From IMG/VR virus record IMGVR_UViG_3300031673_000146, positions 1-42,319 of that record: a stretch of 42,319 bases of DNA; one strand, 5' to 3'. The position numbers and the translations under genes were made by a program. This DNA is from a virus. The notes beneath the pieces are model-generated. The model saw only the letters and a program-made list of their open reading frames with translations, did no database searches and was not told where the DNA came from. Positions 22,638 to 30,371 of the stretch are shown here, piece by piece; the stretch's first letter is position 1; each line of letters begins with the position of its first letter.

Positions 22638-22862
22638 TTACATTTGTCTAAATTTATCTTTGCTTATGTAAACTGTAATAGCTTCACAGTGTTGTAAAAC
22701 CATAACATTTAAACCAGCATTTAAAATAGTATTGACTACACTCTGTAAACTTTCATCCTTTATTTCTGTACAATGAGCATAACCAGTTTTATCGTATATG
22801 GTTTTATCATATCCATAAAAATGACCTACATATATTTTCTTTGTTTCAATGTTATTTTCCAT
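22638..22862 (-). CDS. Hypothetical small protein
   Basis: 74 aa, not recognised. Alpha/beta pattern (KKIYVGHFYGYDKT, SVVNTILNAGLNVMVLQHCEAITVYI). No convincing SD, so the start is less certain. Occupies the only frame open across this interval and is spaced 23 bases from the next gene. Confidence 0.55.
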   Translation of the reverse strand: MENNIETKKIYVGHFYGYDKTIYDKTGYAHCTEIKDESLQSVVNTILNAGLNVMVLQHCEAITVYISKDKFRQM

Positions 22863-22891
22863 ATTATTTTCTATTAAATGTTGTTCGGTCG

Positions 22892-23428
22892 TTAGTTTTG
22901 TAAAATGTTTAATATCTTTCTTTTCTGTTTCTCAAACTTATTAATCGCTGCATTCTTCTCATTTACCAAAGAAGAATTTTGTTTTCTCAGCGTATTAGTA
23001 AGGTTCTTTAATCTTTCAATTTCCTGCTCATAGATTTTACAATCGTTTGAATATGTGATATTATCTCTTTTTATCATGGCATCGTCCATAAACGATGATT
23101 GTATATCTATCATACAATATGGGGTAGATAAGAAATCTTGGCAAACATCAAAATTTTTCCAACTATCAAACTTTATATATTTCAAGATATTTTCTTCCCT
23201 ACCAACTTCTCGCTTTTCATGATTACAGTCTATTAACCATAAGCATGACTCTTTTATCACATGTTGCCTAATAAACCAACTTCCAAAGTTGAAACAGGTT
23301 ATATTTCCTTCGTCGTATTCACTAATAGCTGGTAAACTAGAATCTATAGATGTAATTTCTCCAAATGGTATATCAAAAAGCAATACTTTTTTAACTGTGT
23401 ATACTCTTGTTATTTTAAATTGTGTCAT
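22892..23428 (-). CDS. Hypothetical protein with C-terminal coiled coil
   Basis: 178 aa, not recognised. The first 130 residues are mixed alpha/beta with several Cys and Trp (CFNFGSWFIRQHVIKESCLWLIDC); residues about 130-175 form a long charged helix (IYEQEIERLKNLTNTLRKQNS, NKFEKQKRKILNIL). SD AGGAG upstream of ATG 23428. In the subtilase operon. Confidence 0.65.
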   Translation of the reverse strand: MTQFKITRVYTVKKVLLFDIPFGEITSIDSSLPAISEYDEGNITCFNFGSWFIRQHVIKESCLWLIDCNHEKREVGREENILKYIKFDSWKNFDVCQDFLSTPYCMIDIQSSFMDDAMIKRDNITYSNDCKIYEQEIERLKNLTNTLRKQNSSLVNEKNAAINKFEKQKRKILNILQN

Positions 23429-23456
23429 TTTAATTCTCCTAATAATAGTTATATGT

Positions 23457-23540
23457 CAAAAACCCCTTTTAAGTGTATCAGCTATGGAAAAAGCTTCTGT
23501 TAATGTTATATTAAACTCTTTTCTTAATTCTCTCTTAATG
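23457..23540 (-). pseudogene. Protein-like frame without a start codon, possible -1 extension of the 248-aa gene
   Basis: After the stop of the 248-aa gene the -1 frame stays open and reads IKRELRKEFNITLTEAFSIA then DTLKRGF-stop. This looks like an amphipathic helix-turn-helix, faintly like the L7/L12 C-terminal KEA segment. There is no ATG, GTG or TTG in that frame after the preceding stop. It may be the original end of the upstream protein displaced by a one-base indel, or chance. Confidence 0.3.
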
Positions 23541-24270
23541 GTAATATGTTTGGATCTGGGTTTCCTACAGAGTCCAAGTTTTTAATACTAGTTAGTTTTA
23601 TAACAGATAAACACTTTCGAATAATACCCATTTCAAAACTATCTTCCTCAGACCCACCAACCCACCAACGATTTTTAGGGTGGAGAGACCATATAAGGTC
23701 TGTAATCTTTCTAAAAACATTATCTTTATCAGAATCATTTTTAATAGGAATGTTAATAATTTGTTCAACAACAATTTGCAAAAGACAAGTTGCAATACTA
23801 TTTATATCAATATGTTCTGGGTCTAGTAAAAACACTTTTCCAATTATGATTTTTAGATCGTTTATCACATCAGTAATTTTATACCAATTTTTTGCATATA
23901 AAATTATGTGAGTATATTTGTTGATATTTTTTGATTTAGGTTTGAGTTCTGGGTCATTTTCACTTATTTTACCAATCATGCCGCGAGTACCATATATAAC
24001 TAAGGCATATATAAACTTGTATGTTTTTAAATCAAAGGTTTTGCTATATATGATAGCGTCTAATCCTTTGTATATCACTCTATCCTCAACATTGAATTTC
24101 CCACCAGTAGTTCTGTAAGCATCTACAATATAAATTTTTTGAGATAACAGTTTTTCTCTTCGTTGCTTATTTACTTCAGATATATTTTGGGAAACTCTAA
24201 TATCATCTTCAACTAGTTGAATAGAATTATCTATAGAATTAATTTTTTCAATAAATTTTTGATGGTTCAT
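23524..24270 (-). CDS. Hypothetical helical protein downstream of the subtilase
   Basis: 248 aa starting MNHQKFIEKINSID. ATG 24270 is chosen because CGGAGGG lies 8 bases before it; an upstream in-frame ATG at 24306 would overlap the subtilase end and lacks an SD. Begins with a coiled coil (NSIDNSIQLVEDDIRVSQNISEVNKQRREKLL), followed by an SH3-like strand pair (GKFNVEDRVIYKGLDAIIYS) and a helical region with a Trp cluster (HPKNRWWVGGSEED). Not recognised. The C-terminal residues after NLDSVGNP may be frame-disturbed (see 23457-23540). Confidence 0.65.
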   Translation of the reverse strand: MNHQKFIEKINSIDNSIQLVEDDIRVSQNISEVNKQRREKLLSQKIYIVDAYRTTGGKFNVEDRVIYKGLDAIIYSKTFDLKTYKFIYALVIYGTRGMIGKISENDPELKPKSKNINKYTHIILYAKNWYKITDVINDLKIIIGKVFLLDPEHIDINSIATCLLQIVVEQIINIPIKNDSDKDNVFRKITDLIWSLHPKNRWWVGGSEEDSFEMGIIRKCLSVIKLTSIKNLDSVGNPDPNILPLREN

Positions 24271-24284
24271 TTTATTACCCTCCG

Positions 24285-25763
24285 TTAAAATATTGATATA
24301 AAGCATCCTTCTTCTTTATCTTCATCATTATTTTCAGGTTCTGGATCAGGATTTATTTCTGGATCTTCATTTGGACAATCTATTACTCTATCACAGTTAT
24401 TATCTATACCATCATTACATATTTCAGTAGCATCTGGATTAATATTAGCATCATTATCATTACAGTCATTAGAATAAATAAAGCCATCTCCATCCTTATC
24501 ATAATTCAATGCACTAAATGCATCTATTCTACCATAACCATAAAATTCATCCCAGCCTATCAATCCAAGATCTACAGATGTATTATGAATAATGTTTCTG
24601 ATATCTGTTAAAGTTCGAGATGGTCCTTGTGATAAAAGTAATGCAGTTAATCCAGTCACATGTGGTGCGGCCATAGAAGTTCCAGTATAAAACCAAAATC
24701 CAAATTCTAGGTCGTTAGGATCGTTTATAGTTTGTTGTAGAATAGCATCTCCATATCCATCTCCATCTCTGTCTTCGTTATCACCACCAGGAGCAGTAAT
24801 CTCCAAATTAATACCATATTGAGAATAATCAGTTAAAACATCTTCAGAGTTAGTAGCACCAACAGATATAACTTCTGGATAAGCAGCGGGACAATCAACA
24901 ATATTAACTCCAGTATTGCCAGTAGATGCGACCATAATAACATTATTATCATGAGCATATTTTATAGCTTCAGTTACTATTGGAAGAAACTCTGGAGTAA
25001 TATCTGGTGAAAATCCTAAACTCATATTAATTATATTTGCACCATGATTAACTGCCCATTCAATTCCATCTGCAAGCTGAACAGAAGTTCCTTTACCTTC
25101 TCGATCCAATACTTTCACAGGCATAATTGATACACCATAAGCTATACCAGCTACCCCATAGTCATTATTTGTTGATTGACATATTGTTCCAGTTACATGT
25201 GTTCCATGCCCTCTATCATCATTTGCATGATAATCATCATTAACAAGATCGCGAGGATTACAAAAAGTAGTACCGACTAAATCAGGAGCCAATGAATATA
25301 TATCATAATCCTCATAGGCTATACCAGTATCTAATACTGCTACTATAATATCAGAAGAACCATATGGGTTAATATCCCAAGCTGTTTCCATACCTATCTT
25401 TGAGAAGTTCCACTGATATCCATAAAGAGGATCGTTTGGTGCAGAATGTGATTGACATATATAATTCAAATGAGCATATTCTACAGACGGATTATCATTG
25501 AGATAATTCACTGTCTCAATTTCATTCATTTCTGATGTACGAACCCTTCTAATTCTGGTAGATTTGTTGATAATAGATCTTCCTATTGGAGAAATAACAT
25601 TTCTGATCTCTTCCTGATTACATGTATCTTTAAATTTAACAATAACTTCTCCCTTAACATAATCTATCCCATTACTAATATTAATATCTTTGACTTGAAC
25701 TTCTGCAAATGCTAATCTTGTAAAAATAACTATTAATGTTACGATAAAGATTACTTTTTTCAT
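24285..25763 (-). CDS. Secreted subtilisin-like serine protease (S8) with MopE-type metal-binding tail
   Basis: 492 aa. Signal peptide at 1-20 (MKKVIFIVTLIVIFTRLAFA). Propeptide 36-105 (GEVIVKFKDTCNQEEI, inhibitor I9/fervidolysin type). Peptidase S8 domain about 120-415 with Asp145 (VAVLDTGIAY), His186 (RGHGTHVTG), oxyanion Asn283 (TGNTG) and Ser363 (GTSMAAPHVTG): a complete triad. Residues 422-463 form a Cys/Asp-rich MopE-like motif (DKDGDGF, DCNDNDANINP, ICNDGIDNNCD), followed by an acidic Pro/Glu/Asn linker and the end GCFISIF. Export by the host Sec route is implied. An unusual cargo for a phage; its codon and base composition look like its neighbours'. Overlaps the upstream gene by 4 bases (ATGA). 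Confidence 0.92.
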   Translation of the reverse strand: MKKVIFIVTLIVIFTRLAFAEVQVKDINISNGIDYVKGEVIVKFKDTCNQEEIRNVISPIGRSIINKSTRIRRVRTSEMNEIETVNYLNDNPSVEYAHLNYICQSHSAPNDPLYGYQWNFSKIGMETAWDINPYGSSDIIVAVLDTGIAYEDYDIYSLAPDLVGTTFCNPRDLVNDDYHANDDRGHGTHVTGTICQSTNNDYGVAGIAYGVSIMPVKVLDREGKGTSVQLADGIEWAVNHGANIINMSLGFSPDITPEFLPIVTEAIKYAHDNNVIMVASTGNTGVNIVDCPAAYPEVISVGATNSEDVLTDYSQYGINLEITAPGGDNEDRDGDGYGDAILQQTINDPNDLEFGFWFYTGTSMAAPHVTGLTALLLSQGPSRTLTDIRNIIHNTSVDLGLIGWDEFYGYGRIDAFSALNYDKDGDGFIYSNDCNDNDANINPDATEICNDGIDNNCDRVIDCPNEDPEINPDPEPENNDEDKEEGCFISIF

Positions 25764-26089
25764 TTCAAATCTCCCTTATATTTTTTGTTTTTATATGTTA
25801 TATAAGTAGAACTATGTATATTTTTAAAATGATCATAAGGTAGGACGGTATTTACTTTTTTCTCCCACGATGTATATACAACAATGATAAACATATCTTT
25901 AAACCTAGTTCTGAGTATGTATTGATATCCTCTATTAGGAACAAACTCTGATTTCAGCTTTGTGCCTTCCATGCAATGCTTACATAAATATCTATACTCT
26001 TCTATAGTTAAACATTTGTAATTATACCTTTCTCCCATCCTTTCTTTTGTGTGCTCATAACTATATCTAAAATCTTCTCTATCTTTCAT
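25760..26089 (-). CDS. Hypothetical small basic protein, toxin-fold-like
   Basis: 109 aa. The start EDFRYSYEHTKERMGERYNYKCLTIEEY resembles the H-x-x-E-R-x-x-E-R opening of DUF4258/RelE-like small proteins, followed by strands YQYILRTRF and MFIIVVYTSW; this is a weak similarity. It ends KKYKGDLK, close to but not matching the KYxLK tails of the family downstream. Its stop overlaps the subtilase start, so the two are translationally coupled. Preceded by motif A and AAGGAG. Confidence 0.65.
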   Translation of the reverse strand: MKDREDFRYSYEHTKERMGERYNYKCLTIEEYRYLCKHCMEGTKLKSEFVPNRGYQYILRTRFKDMFIIVVYTSWEKKVNTVLPYDHFKNIHSSTYITYKNKKYKGDLK

Positions 26090-26170
26090 TTTTTGTTCTT
26101 CTCCTTATAAATAAACAAAACATCATATTACAATCCTCATTTTAAAGATTAATAAATTCTAGCGTCACTG

Positions 26171-26187
26171 TTTAATATATATAATGG
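26171..26187 (-). promoter_or_regulatory. Motif A promoter-like element for the subtilase operon
   Basis: Sense CCATTATATATATTAAA, followed by TTTATTAATCTTTAAAA in the leader, 82 bases before the ATG of the 109-aa gene. It follows the metallophosphoesterase stop. Confidence 0.6.
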
Positions 26188-26211
26188 ATAGTAACAAATT
26201 TCTTTTTTAGT

Positions 26212-26955
26212 TTAAATTATAGGAATAACCCTTTGAAATAGAAAATGGTATTTATAATAATCAATATCTTCATGCCAATGACCGCAATAGAATTTGTCAT
26301 ATCTAACTAGTGTTCTTATATGATCTAAAAATTTTGATGTTGAGTCATATTTCTCATCTGCGTTATGATATATCTGGTTTAATATAGATGTTGGAGCAGT
26401 ATGTGTTAAAACATAATCCATAGCATTATTATGGTTTTTGAGATTATCGAGACCATAATATATTTCTTTATTATTAGGCTCTTCTTCTTTCCACCAACTA
26501 ATATTCTCTATTCTATTATTTTTATCTATGCTATATGCTCCACCCATAACAAAGAACTTCTTTCCGTCTATAATATAAACTTCACCGCGTCTGAGATGAT
26601 AAATAGAATCAGAAATTCTTCCAACATAACCTCCAAACTTTTCTTCAATTGTATATTCTTTATATCTTGGTAGATTTAAATTTGCTTCTATAATTTCAGG
26701 AGCTATCATACCAGATAACAATCTAAAATGATTTTCATGGTTACCATCTACAAATAGAGTGGTAAAATTTTTATTGTTTAACCAATTTGTCCAATACATC
26801 TCAGTCTTATCAGACTCACACTTCCACCAAAGACCAAAATCTCCCATGATAATAACATAATCGTTTTTAGTCATTGTTTTCTCTTCTGGAAAGTTTTTTG
26901 AATTTAATTTATGTATGTCTATGGGCATGTGTGTGTCTCCTGTTCCATAAATCAT
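26212..26955 (-). CDS. Calcineurin-like metallophosphoesterase
   Basis: 247 aa. All five metal-binding motifs are present: GDTH at 6-9, GDFG at 38-41, GNHEN at 71-75, THTAP at 184-188 and GHWH at 225-228. These coordinate a dinuclear metal centre for phosphomonoester or phosphodiester hydrolysis. The spacing fits small phage/bacterial phosphoesterases acting on nucleotides, RNA ends or phosphoproteins; the substrate cannot be read from sequence. Starts with AGGAG spaced 6 from ATG. In the same operon as two KYxLK-tailed genes directly upstream. Confidence 0.92.
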   Translation of the reverse strand: MIYGTGDTHMPIDIHKLNSKNFPEEKTMTKNDYVIIMGDFGLWWKCESDKTEMYWTNWLNNKNFTTLFVDGNHENHFRLLSGMIAPEIIEANLNLPRYKEYTIEEKFGGYVGRISDSIYHLRRGEVYIIDGKKFFVMGGAYSIDKNNRIENISWWKEEEPNNKEIYYGLDNLKNHNNAMDYVLTHTAPTSILNQIYHNADEKYDSTSKFLDHIRTLVRYDKFYCGHWHEDIDYYKYHFLFQRVIPII

Positions 26956-26964
26956 AGTTATCTC

Positions 26965-27444
26965 CTATTTTAAATTATATTTTTTACAAATGAGTCTTGG
27001 ATCATTTATAATAATTTCATTCATTAATCTATCTATAATTGTATACTCAATGTCAGATTCAAATTCATGATCTTCAATTTCTTCTTCATCTATAAAATTA
27101 CCACATAAGCTCTTAAAAGAAGATGTGGGTTTGTTAAAATCAAAATTATAATCAAGATTGGTAAGATAAGAATAGGCATCCTTAAAACTAAATTGTATAT
27201 AAAATTTAGCATTTTTAATATTAAAAATATTGTTATTTATTCCATCGACATATTCATCAATAAGCATAGATAGAGGTATATATGTATCTAGGCGTCCGTT
27301 TATCGAAACCATTAAATAAACATACAAATTATTAAAAATTCTCTCATCTATAATTATATCATTATCCGCTGTTTTAAATTTTTCTAAACCATATTTTTTA
27401 ATATAGTTTTGAAATATTGTTACAAAATCTATCCTAGTTATCAT
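26965..27444 (-). CDS. KYxLK-tailed family protein (A)
   Basis: 159 aa ending LICKKYNLK. Alpha/beta body (IFNNLYVYLMVSINGRLDTYIPLSMLIDEY, FYIQFSFKDAYSYL) and an acidic segment (DEEEIEDHEFESD). Function unknown. The C-terminal nonapeptide matches the tails of ten other small proteins in 27.4-35.7 kb. The stop codon TAG lies inside the next gene's ATAGGAG SD, so translation is coupled to the metallophosphoesterase. Confidence 0.75.
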   Translation of the reverse strand: MITRIDFVTIFQNYIKKYGLEKFKTADNDIIIDERIFNNLYVYLMVSINGRLDTYIPLSMLIDEYVDGINNNIFNIKNAKFYIQFSFKDAYSYLTNLDYNFDFNKPTSSFKSLCGNFIDEEEIEDHEFESDIEYTIIDRLMNEIIINDPRLICKKYNLK

Positions 27445-27454
27445 ATTAATTCTC

Positions 27455-27826
27455 CTATTTTAAACCATATATAGCACCAAAAGAGTTACCATTTTTGTTT
27501 AAAAATATTTTTAAACAAAATATAATCTTATCGCAGTTAGCATCATCTGACTTATTTATTATATCATTAAATAATTCCAAACTTCCTATCCAATTTCTTA
27601 TTAAATAAACATAAGAATTAGGTCTGACTTTTAATCCTTCCATTGAAACTCTTATCACATATCCTTTAACATCATGATACCACAATGAAAAATTTACTGC
27701 ATAATTTCCATTATACACAACTTCGGCGTTTTGAAGATTGAAGCTTTCAGAATATAAATAAGAACCATACATTCTTTCGATAATATTATTATCAACAAAA
27801 CAATCCAAAAATTCATCATATAACAT
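27455..27826 (-). CDS. KYxLK-tailed family protein (B)
   Basis: 123 aa starting MLYDEFLDCFVDNN; GAAAGGA places the start at ATG 27826, and a longer upstream frame lacks an SD. Ends SFGAIYGLK, the only tail with Ile for Lys before Tyr. Body beta-rich (YAVNFSLWYHDVKGYVIRVSMEG, SYVYLIRNW). Its TAG stop is again embedded in an AGGAG for gene A. Confidence 0.72.
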   Translation of the reverse strand: MLYDEFLDCFVDNNIIERMYGSYLYSESFNLQNAEVVYNGNYAVNFSLWYHDVKGYVIRVSMEGLKVRPNSYVYLIRNWIGSLELFNDIINKSDDANCDKIIFCLKIFLNKNGNSFGAIYGLK

Positions 27827-27861
27827 AATATTCCTTTCGATATAATAGTTTACATAAAAGA

Positions 27862-27901
27862 CAAACAAAAAAGAAAGCTAATTTAAATATTAACTCTCTT
27901 T
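27862..27901 (-). terminator. Probable terminator after the lipoprotein gene
   Basis: Leftward hairpin of 13 positions with two mismatches (27889-27901 pairs with 27870-27882) followed by a TTTTTT tract. Weaker than others, so some readthrough into gene B is likely; no clear motif A lies between it and B. Confidence 0.5.
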
Positions 27902-27918
27902 TCAAAAAATCTTTTATA

Positions 27919-28188
27919 CTACAATTCTTCTATAATATAAGTTCCAGACAACTTTACCTCTTTACCATTATCTATAAACGCAGCAGCATCGCCGTTCATC
28001 TCAACAAGAAATCTACCTTCCCATTCTTTGATAATTCCACCATTACAGTTATATAATGTCACTCTCCGTTTCAATCCAATTGTACCAGATTTGAAGTGTT
28101 TGATTTGTTTATTACAACCCTCACACCCGATGAAAGACATAGAGAATACAAGTAATAATACTACTAATAAAGATTTAAAACATTTCAT
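27919..28188 (-). CDS. Small lipoprotein
   Basis: 89 aa with a lipoprotein signal: basic MKCFK, hydrophobic LLVVLLLVFSMSF and lipobox F-I-G-C with Cys22. After the lipid anchor, a second Cys pair (EGCNK) and a beta-rich domain (GTIGLKRRVTLYNCNGGIIKEWEGRFLVEMNG) with small SH3-like strands. Phage lipoproteins of this size (T5 Llp is the model) commonly block superinfecting phages; that role is inference. Carries its own motif A and a downstream terminator, so it can be expressed alone. Confidence 0.8.
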   Translation of the reverse strand: MKCFKSLLVVLLLVFSMSFIGCEGCNKQIKHFKSGTIGLKRRVTLYNCNGGIIKEWEGRFLVEMNGDAAAFIDNGKEVKLSGTYIIEEL

Positions 28189-28235
28189 GGTACTACTCCT
28201 TTAAAAAAAGATTAATAATAAGTATTATATTAATA

Positions 28236-28252
28236 TTTAATATATATAATAG
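28236..28252 (-). promoter_or_regulatory. Motif A promoter-like element for the lipoprotein gene
   Basis: Sense CTATTATATATATTAAA, abutting the macro-domain stop at 28253. The leader contains TTATTATTAATCTTTTTTTAAAGGAG. Confidence 0.65.
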
Positions 28253-28708
28253 CTATCTGGTTAATTCCACCAAAGTATGATTTTCACCACTTAATTCCTC
28301 ATCTATAATATTCTTAATGATATTCCAATCACCACCAGCCAAGCCAGCTCCAATTTTTGGGTATCCTATTCTTTTCCCACCGAACTTTGTTTTGACAATT
28401 TTAAAAACATGTCTAACAGCATTATAATCTACAAGAGGTTTTTTGCCTTTGTAATTGTACTGTGTATATCCATTAACAATTGTCAATTTGTGATTAAATA
28501 GTTTAATATTTACATATGTACCATTTCCTAATTTAGATCTTGCTCCATATTCTGATTTCCGATCTATTAAATATGCTTCTGGAAAATTTTCTTTTATAGA
28601 TTTAGCTATTCCAGCTCCCATAGTACAAAAGCAATTACACCCATGTACTATAACATCAAATTCACCATCTTTGGCAAGATTTATCAAATTACCTTTAACT
28701 GTTTTCAT
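28253..28708 (-). CDS. Macro-domain protein (ADP-ribose-phosphatase / de-ADP-ribosylase type)
   Basis: 151 aa, a single macro domain. Key motifs: GNLINLAKDGEFDVIVHGCN at 6-25, CTMGAGIAKSI at 28-38 (the glycine loop at the distal ribose) and IGYPKIGAGLAGGDW at 114-128. These match the Poa1/TARG1-like branch that removes ADP-ribose or dephosphorylates ADP-ribose-1''-phosphate. In a phage it could counter host ADP-ribosylation defences or recycle ADP-ribose products of NAD-consuming systems. No partner ADP-ribosyltransferase is visible here. Lies downstream of KYxLK genes E, D and C in the same operon. Confidence 0.9.
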   Translation of the reverse strand: MKTVKGNLINLAKDGEFDVIVHGCNCFCTMGAGIAKSIKENFPEAYLIDRKSEYGARSKLGNGTYVNIKLFNHKLTIVNGYTQYNYKGKKPLVDYNAVRHVFKIVKTKFGGKRIGYPKIGAGLAGGDWNIIKNIIDEELSGENHTLVELTR

Positions 28709-28730
28709 TATTATCCTCCTAATCTATTTC

Positions 28731-29078
28731 TTACTTTAAAGAATATTTTATTTGCATTATTCCCTCTTTAGTAAATATAATCTCTAATAATTTATTTGTA
28801 ATAGTCTCAATATCACAATCATGATTATCAATAGCATTCTCAATTTCATCTGTTAGGTTGTGATCGTCTACAAATATATAATACACACTTCCACGGGATT
28901 GGAATCCAAAAACCAATATAAAATCTTCAGTTTTCTCAATAAAAGAAATAGTAACACATTCTGATCCTTCTTGACAAAATGTACCTTGTTTGACAATATA
29001 ATAATTATCATAAGACCAAATACTTTTCTTTATACATAAACCTTTATCCATGTATGGTTTAAGCAACTTTTCTAACAT
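28731..29078 (-). CDS. KYxLK-tailed family protein (C)
   Basis: 115 aa ending GIMQIKYSLK. Body beta-rich with Cys (NYYIVKQGTFCQEGSECVTISFIEK, FILVFGFQSRGSVYYIFVDD) and a C-terminal helix before the tail. Unknown function. Good SD. Directly upstream of the macro-domain gene. Confidence 0.75.
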   Translation of the reverse strand: MLEKLLKPYMDKGLCIKKSIWSYDNYYIVKQGTFCQEGSECVTISFIEKTEDFILVFGFQSRGSVYYIFVDDHNLTDEIENAIDNHDCDIETITNKLLEIIFTKEGIMQIKYSLK

Positions 29079-29109
29079 AATAACTCCTTTTAAATATTTT
29101 TAATTATAA

Positions 29110-29502
29110 CTATCTTAATCCATATTTGTGACTCATAAAATTACGCGTATCACCAACAACTAGTTTGAATAATGTTTCAATGAGTCTATTTTCTTTTACA
29201 ATACTTATATCATCAGGATATACAAAGTTAGTTATTTCTGAATTAAAATAAATACCAGACGGTTTAAATCCAAATTCTCTCAACACTTCTTCAAATATTT
29301 CTTTTTGTAAGAACCAATCAAATTGAAATTTTGTTCTAAAAATATCTATCTCTAAAAATAAGTCATTTCCAAATTTACCCAAGTTTATATAAGTTCTAAA
29401 TCCAGATGATGTATATATGTACTCTAATTTGTGTGCAATCTCTATACCAAAACTTTTATAGAATGATATTATATCATCATTTTTATTTATATGTATATTC
29501 AT
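29110..29502 (-). CDS. KYxLK-tailed family protein (D)
   Basis: 130 aa ending NFMSHKYGLR. Body similar in layout to E, G and H: YINLGKFGNDLFLEIDIF, then FQFDWFLQKEIFEEVL, matching their Y-x-[DN]-L ... F-x-W-x-x-x-K-[DE]-[IFY] pattern. SD GAGAGGG spaced 9 from ATG. Unknown function. Confidence 0.75.
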   Translation of the reverse strand: MNIHINKNDDIISFYKSFGIEIAHKLEYIYTSSGFRTYINLGKFGNDLFLEIDIFRTKFQFDWFLQKEIFEEVLREFGFKPSGIYFNSEITNFVYPDDISIVKENRLIETLFKLVVGDTRNFMSHKYGLR

Positions 29503-29516
29503 TTAATAAACCCTCT

Positions 29517-29924
29517 CTATTTAAGATTGTATTTCTTAGCCATGATATCCTTTCTCTTATTAATCATAAAAAATATAAACGATTCTAAAATATCTGCTTC
29601 CAGTTTTGGTATATCAGTATCTTTATTAATAGTATTATTAGTAAAAAATATCTCCTCACCTTCCTCTGTAATTTCTATGTCCCAAAAATAATTATGTACT
29701 GATAATATATCAACAAAATCTTTTTTAGAATATATCCATTCAAATAAAAATGTTTCATCTTCAGCATAATCTTTTATAAATAGGAATAATCCTTCCTTGT
29801 TACCAACTCTAACAAGATCTATATATATATTGGCTGAAAGATAGCTATATATACAATTCATAGCCATAGGAAACGAATAATAATTCTTTAATTTAAATTT
29901 TTCCATGTATTCTTTTGTATTCAT
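29517..29924 (-). CDS. KYxLK-tailed family protein (E)
   Basis: 135 aa ending DIMAKKYNLK. Internal YIDLVRVGNKEGLFLFIKDY and FLFEWIYSKKDFVDIL align by eye with G and H (Y-[FI]-D-L-[IV]-R and F-E-W-x-x-x-K-K-D-[FY]-V-[DN]-I-L), so E belongs to the same family. First gene after a motif A element. Unknown function. Confidence 0.75.
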   Translation of the reverse strand: MNTKEYMEKFKLKNYYSFPMAMNCIYSYLSANIYIDLVRVGNKEGLFLFIKDYAEDETFLFEWIYSKKDFVDILSVHNYFWDIEITEEGEEIFFTNNTINKDTDIPKLEADILESFIFFMINKRKDIMAKKYNLK

Positions 29925-29955
29925 AATTTAAAAACTCCTTTTTCTTATTATATAA

Positions 29956-29972
29956 TTTAATATATATAATGA
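29956..29972 (-). promoter_or_regulatory. Motif A promoter-like element for E-D-C-macro operon
   Basis: Sense TCATTATATATATTAAA, immediately after a strong terminator and 32 bases before the ATG of gene E. Confidence 0.65.
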
Positions 29973-29982
29973 AAAAATTTTT

Positions 29983-30019
29983 ACAAAAAATAGGAGGAGT
30001 TTTTATACTCCTCCTATTT
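29983..30019 (-). terminator. Strong terminator closing the 35.7-30.0 kb operon
   Basis: Perfect 13-bp stem AAATAGGAGGAGT/ACTCCTCCTATTT (29988-30000 with 30007-30019) with a six-base loop, then T-rich sequence leftward. The stem contains AGGAGG, so it would also hide an SD-like word. Confidence 0.85.
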
Positions 30020-30030
30020 TATAATAACTA

Positions 30031-30219
30031 CTAAAGAATACCAGCCAAAGTCAGAATAGTAATAACTCCTATGACAATCTGAAGGAAATTCATAGCTCTA
30101 TTACAGTTGACTAAAGGCAATGTGTCATCCGAAACAATATTTAAAGAACAAGCTAATATAACAACATCATACCAAACATATAATACAAACATTATAATAC
30201 CATGCATACTAATAGACAT
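30031..30219 (-). CDS. Small two-helix membrane protein
   Basis: 62 aa starting MSISMHGIIMFV; GGAAGGA sets ATG 30219 rather than the upstream in-frame start. Two hydrophobic helices (GIIMFVLYVWYDVVILACSL; FLQIVIGVITILTLAGIL) around a short loop with DDTLPLVNCNR. Unknown function. Start follows the 46-aa gene's stop by 1 base. Confidence 0.65.
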   Translation of the reverse strand: MSISMHGIIMFVLYVWYDVVILACSLNIVSDDTLPLVNCNRAMNFLQIVIGVITILTLAGIL

Positions 30220-30220
30220 T

Positions 30221-30361
30221 TTAATCCTTCCGTACAAATAAACCAGTTAATATTCCAAACAACATCCCCACTACCCAAAACAAACATGGATCTTTAAATC
30301 CAAGGTAGTTTTCCATAATCGTTCCTATAATTGTACTTATCGCTATTATGATATATTGCAT
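30221..30361 (-). CDS. Small two-helix membrane protein
   Basis: 46 aa: MQYIIIAISTIIGTIMENYL then GFKDPCLFWVVGMLFGILTG and LFVRKD. Two short hydrophobic helices with a basic end. AAGGAG SD. Sits between two other membrane genes; together they may form one membrane module. Confidence 0.6.
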   Translation of the reverse strand: MQYIIIAISTIIGTIMENYLGFKDPCLFWVVGMLFGILTGLFVRKD

Positions 30362-30371
30362 ATTATACTCC

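Noticed and set aside
25760-26089. Twelfth member of the KYxLK-tailed family
   Set aside because: Ends KKYKGDLK, with two extra residues inside the motif and a different body; kept as a near miss only.
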